Source of the DNA: Erwinia endophytica
GTDB taxonomy: Bacteria > Pseudomonadota > Gammaproteobacteria > Enterobacterales > Enterobacteriaceae
Length of the DNA stretch: 64,000 nt
Reading direction: 5' to 3'
NCBI RefSeq assembly: GCF_009295515.1
Contig: NZ_RQVV01000061.1
Span: 1-64,000 of the forward strand
The notes beneath the pieces are model-generated. The model was not told the DNA's origin. It made no database searches and saw only the letters and a program-made list of their open reading frames with translations. Made by a program: the position numbers and the translations under genes. Shown here in pieces: positions 63,893 through 64,000 of the stretch (positions are counted from its first letter, which is position 1; each line of letters opens with the position of its first letter).

Positions 63893-64000
63893 ACTTCCTG
63901 AGCCGGAACGAAGAGCAGTTTGAAATTTAAGCGGTTACGCGAGATTTTTTACGGCTTTTGGCTTGTGGTTGTGATGTTGTGTTTGCAATTGGTCTGACGA
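63893..64000 (+). ncRNA. gcvB: GcvB small RNA, 5' part (cut by the window edge)
   Basis: ACTTCCTGAGCCGGAACG at 63893-63910 is the 5' end known from E. coli GcvB. The G/U-rich seed region R1 follows at 63961-63993 (GCTTGTGGTTGTGATGTTGT, then GTTTGCAATTGG). A TATAGT at 63881-63886 and a TTGAGG at 63858-63863, 17 bases apart, form its promoter. It represses many amino-acid and peptide transporter mRNAs with Hfq. The region between the 5' end and R1 differs from E. coli, and the 3' half and terminator lie outside the window. Confidence 0.93.

Overview
The window is a stretch of an Enterobacterales chromosome. Its backbone follows the order known from Escherichia coli: mutS - rpoS - nlpD - pcm - surE - truD - ispF - ispD - ftsB - ygbE - cysC - cysN - cysD, then cysH - cysI - cysJ - queD - queE - eno - pyrG - mazG - relA - rlmD - barA - gudD - gudX - gudP - yqcA - yqcC - csrB - syd - queF - ppnN - xni - rlmM - ygdD - gcvA - gcvB. 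The protein sequences are clearly diverged from E. coli. cysG heads the cysDNC operon, galactarate genes are merged with the glucarate genes, and sdaCB is missing. This suggests a member of the Pectobacteriaceae or a neighbouring family (Pectobacterium, Brenneria, Dickeya or Lonsdalea type). That placement is an inference; no rRNA is present.

Positions 1-7.6 kb are accessory DNA. They hold two small proteins of a kind I associate with type VI secretion islands (one DUF1493), an internally deleted IS3-family relic, and a three-gene cassette (YqcI/YcgG haem-oxygenase-like protein, LysE-type exporter, divergent LysR regulator) with a perfect palindrome in its promoter. AT-rich orphan genes follow, including a putative secreted zinc peptidase (HEMTH) beside an immunity-type lipoprotein, and then a P4-type integrase with at least four inactivating lesions next to mutS.

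Positions 7.6-14.1 kb hold mutS and, convergent to it, rpoS-nlpD-pcm-surE. Between surE and truD, which are adjacent in E. coli, sits an inserted sugar-acid cluster at 14.4-20.7 kb: LysR, enolase-superfamily dehydratase, DHDPS-family lyase, MFS transporter and Ldh2-type dehydrogenase. Positions 20.7-34.3 kb carry truD-ispFD-ftsB and nearly the whole assimilatory sulfate pathway in two blocks (cysG-D-N-C and cysJ-I-H). Positions 34.6-46.6 kb carry queuosine genes, eno-pyrG, mazG, relA-rlmD and barA. Positions 46.7-55.8 kb form one divergent galactarate/glucarate locus (garD against gudP-gudX-gudD-garL-garR-garK) that covers import to 2-phosphoglycerate. At 55.8-64 kb are yqcC-truC-yqcA, with truC reduced to a 34-codon in-frame deletion relic, the CsrB regulatory RNA with a UvrY-type upstream palindrome, queF, ppnN, xni, rlmM, ygdD, gcvA and the 5' half of the GcvB RNA at the edge.

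Regulation is a thread through the window. BarA (sensor kinase) and CsrB (the RNA its response regulator activates) are both present, as are RpoS, RelA, GcvA/GcvB and two further LysR regulators. Positions, palindromes and motif residues were read directly from the sequence. Family assignments come from recognition of sequences, without a database search.
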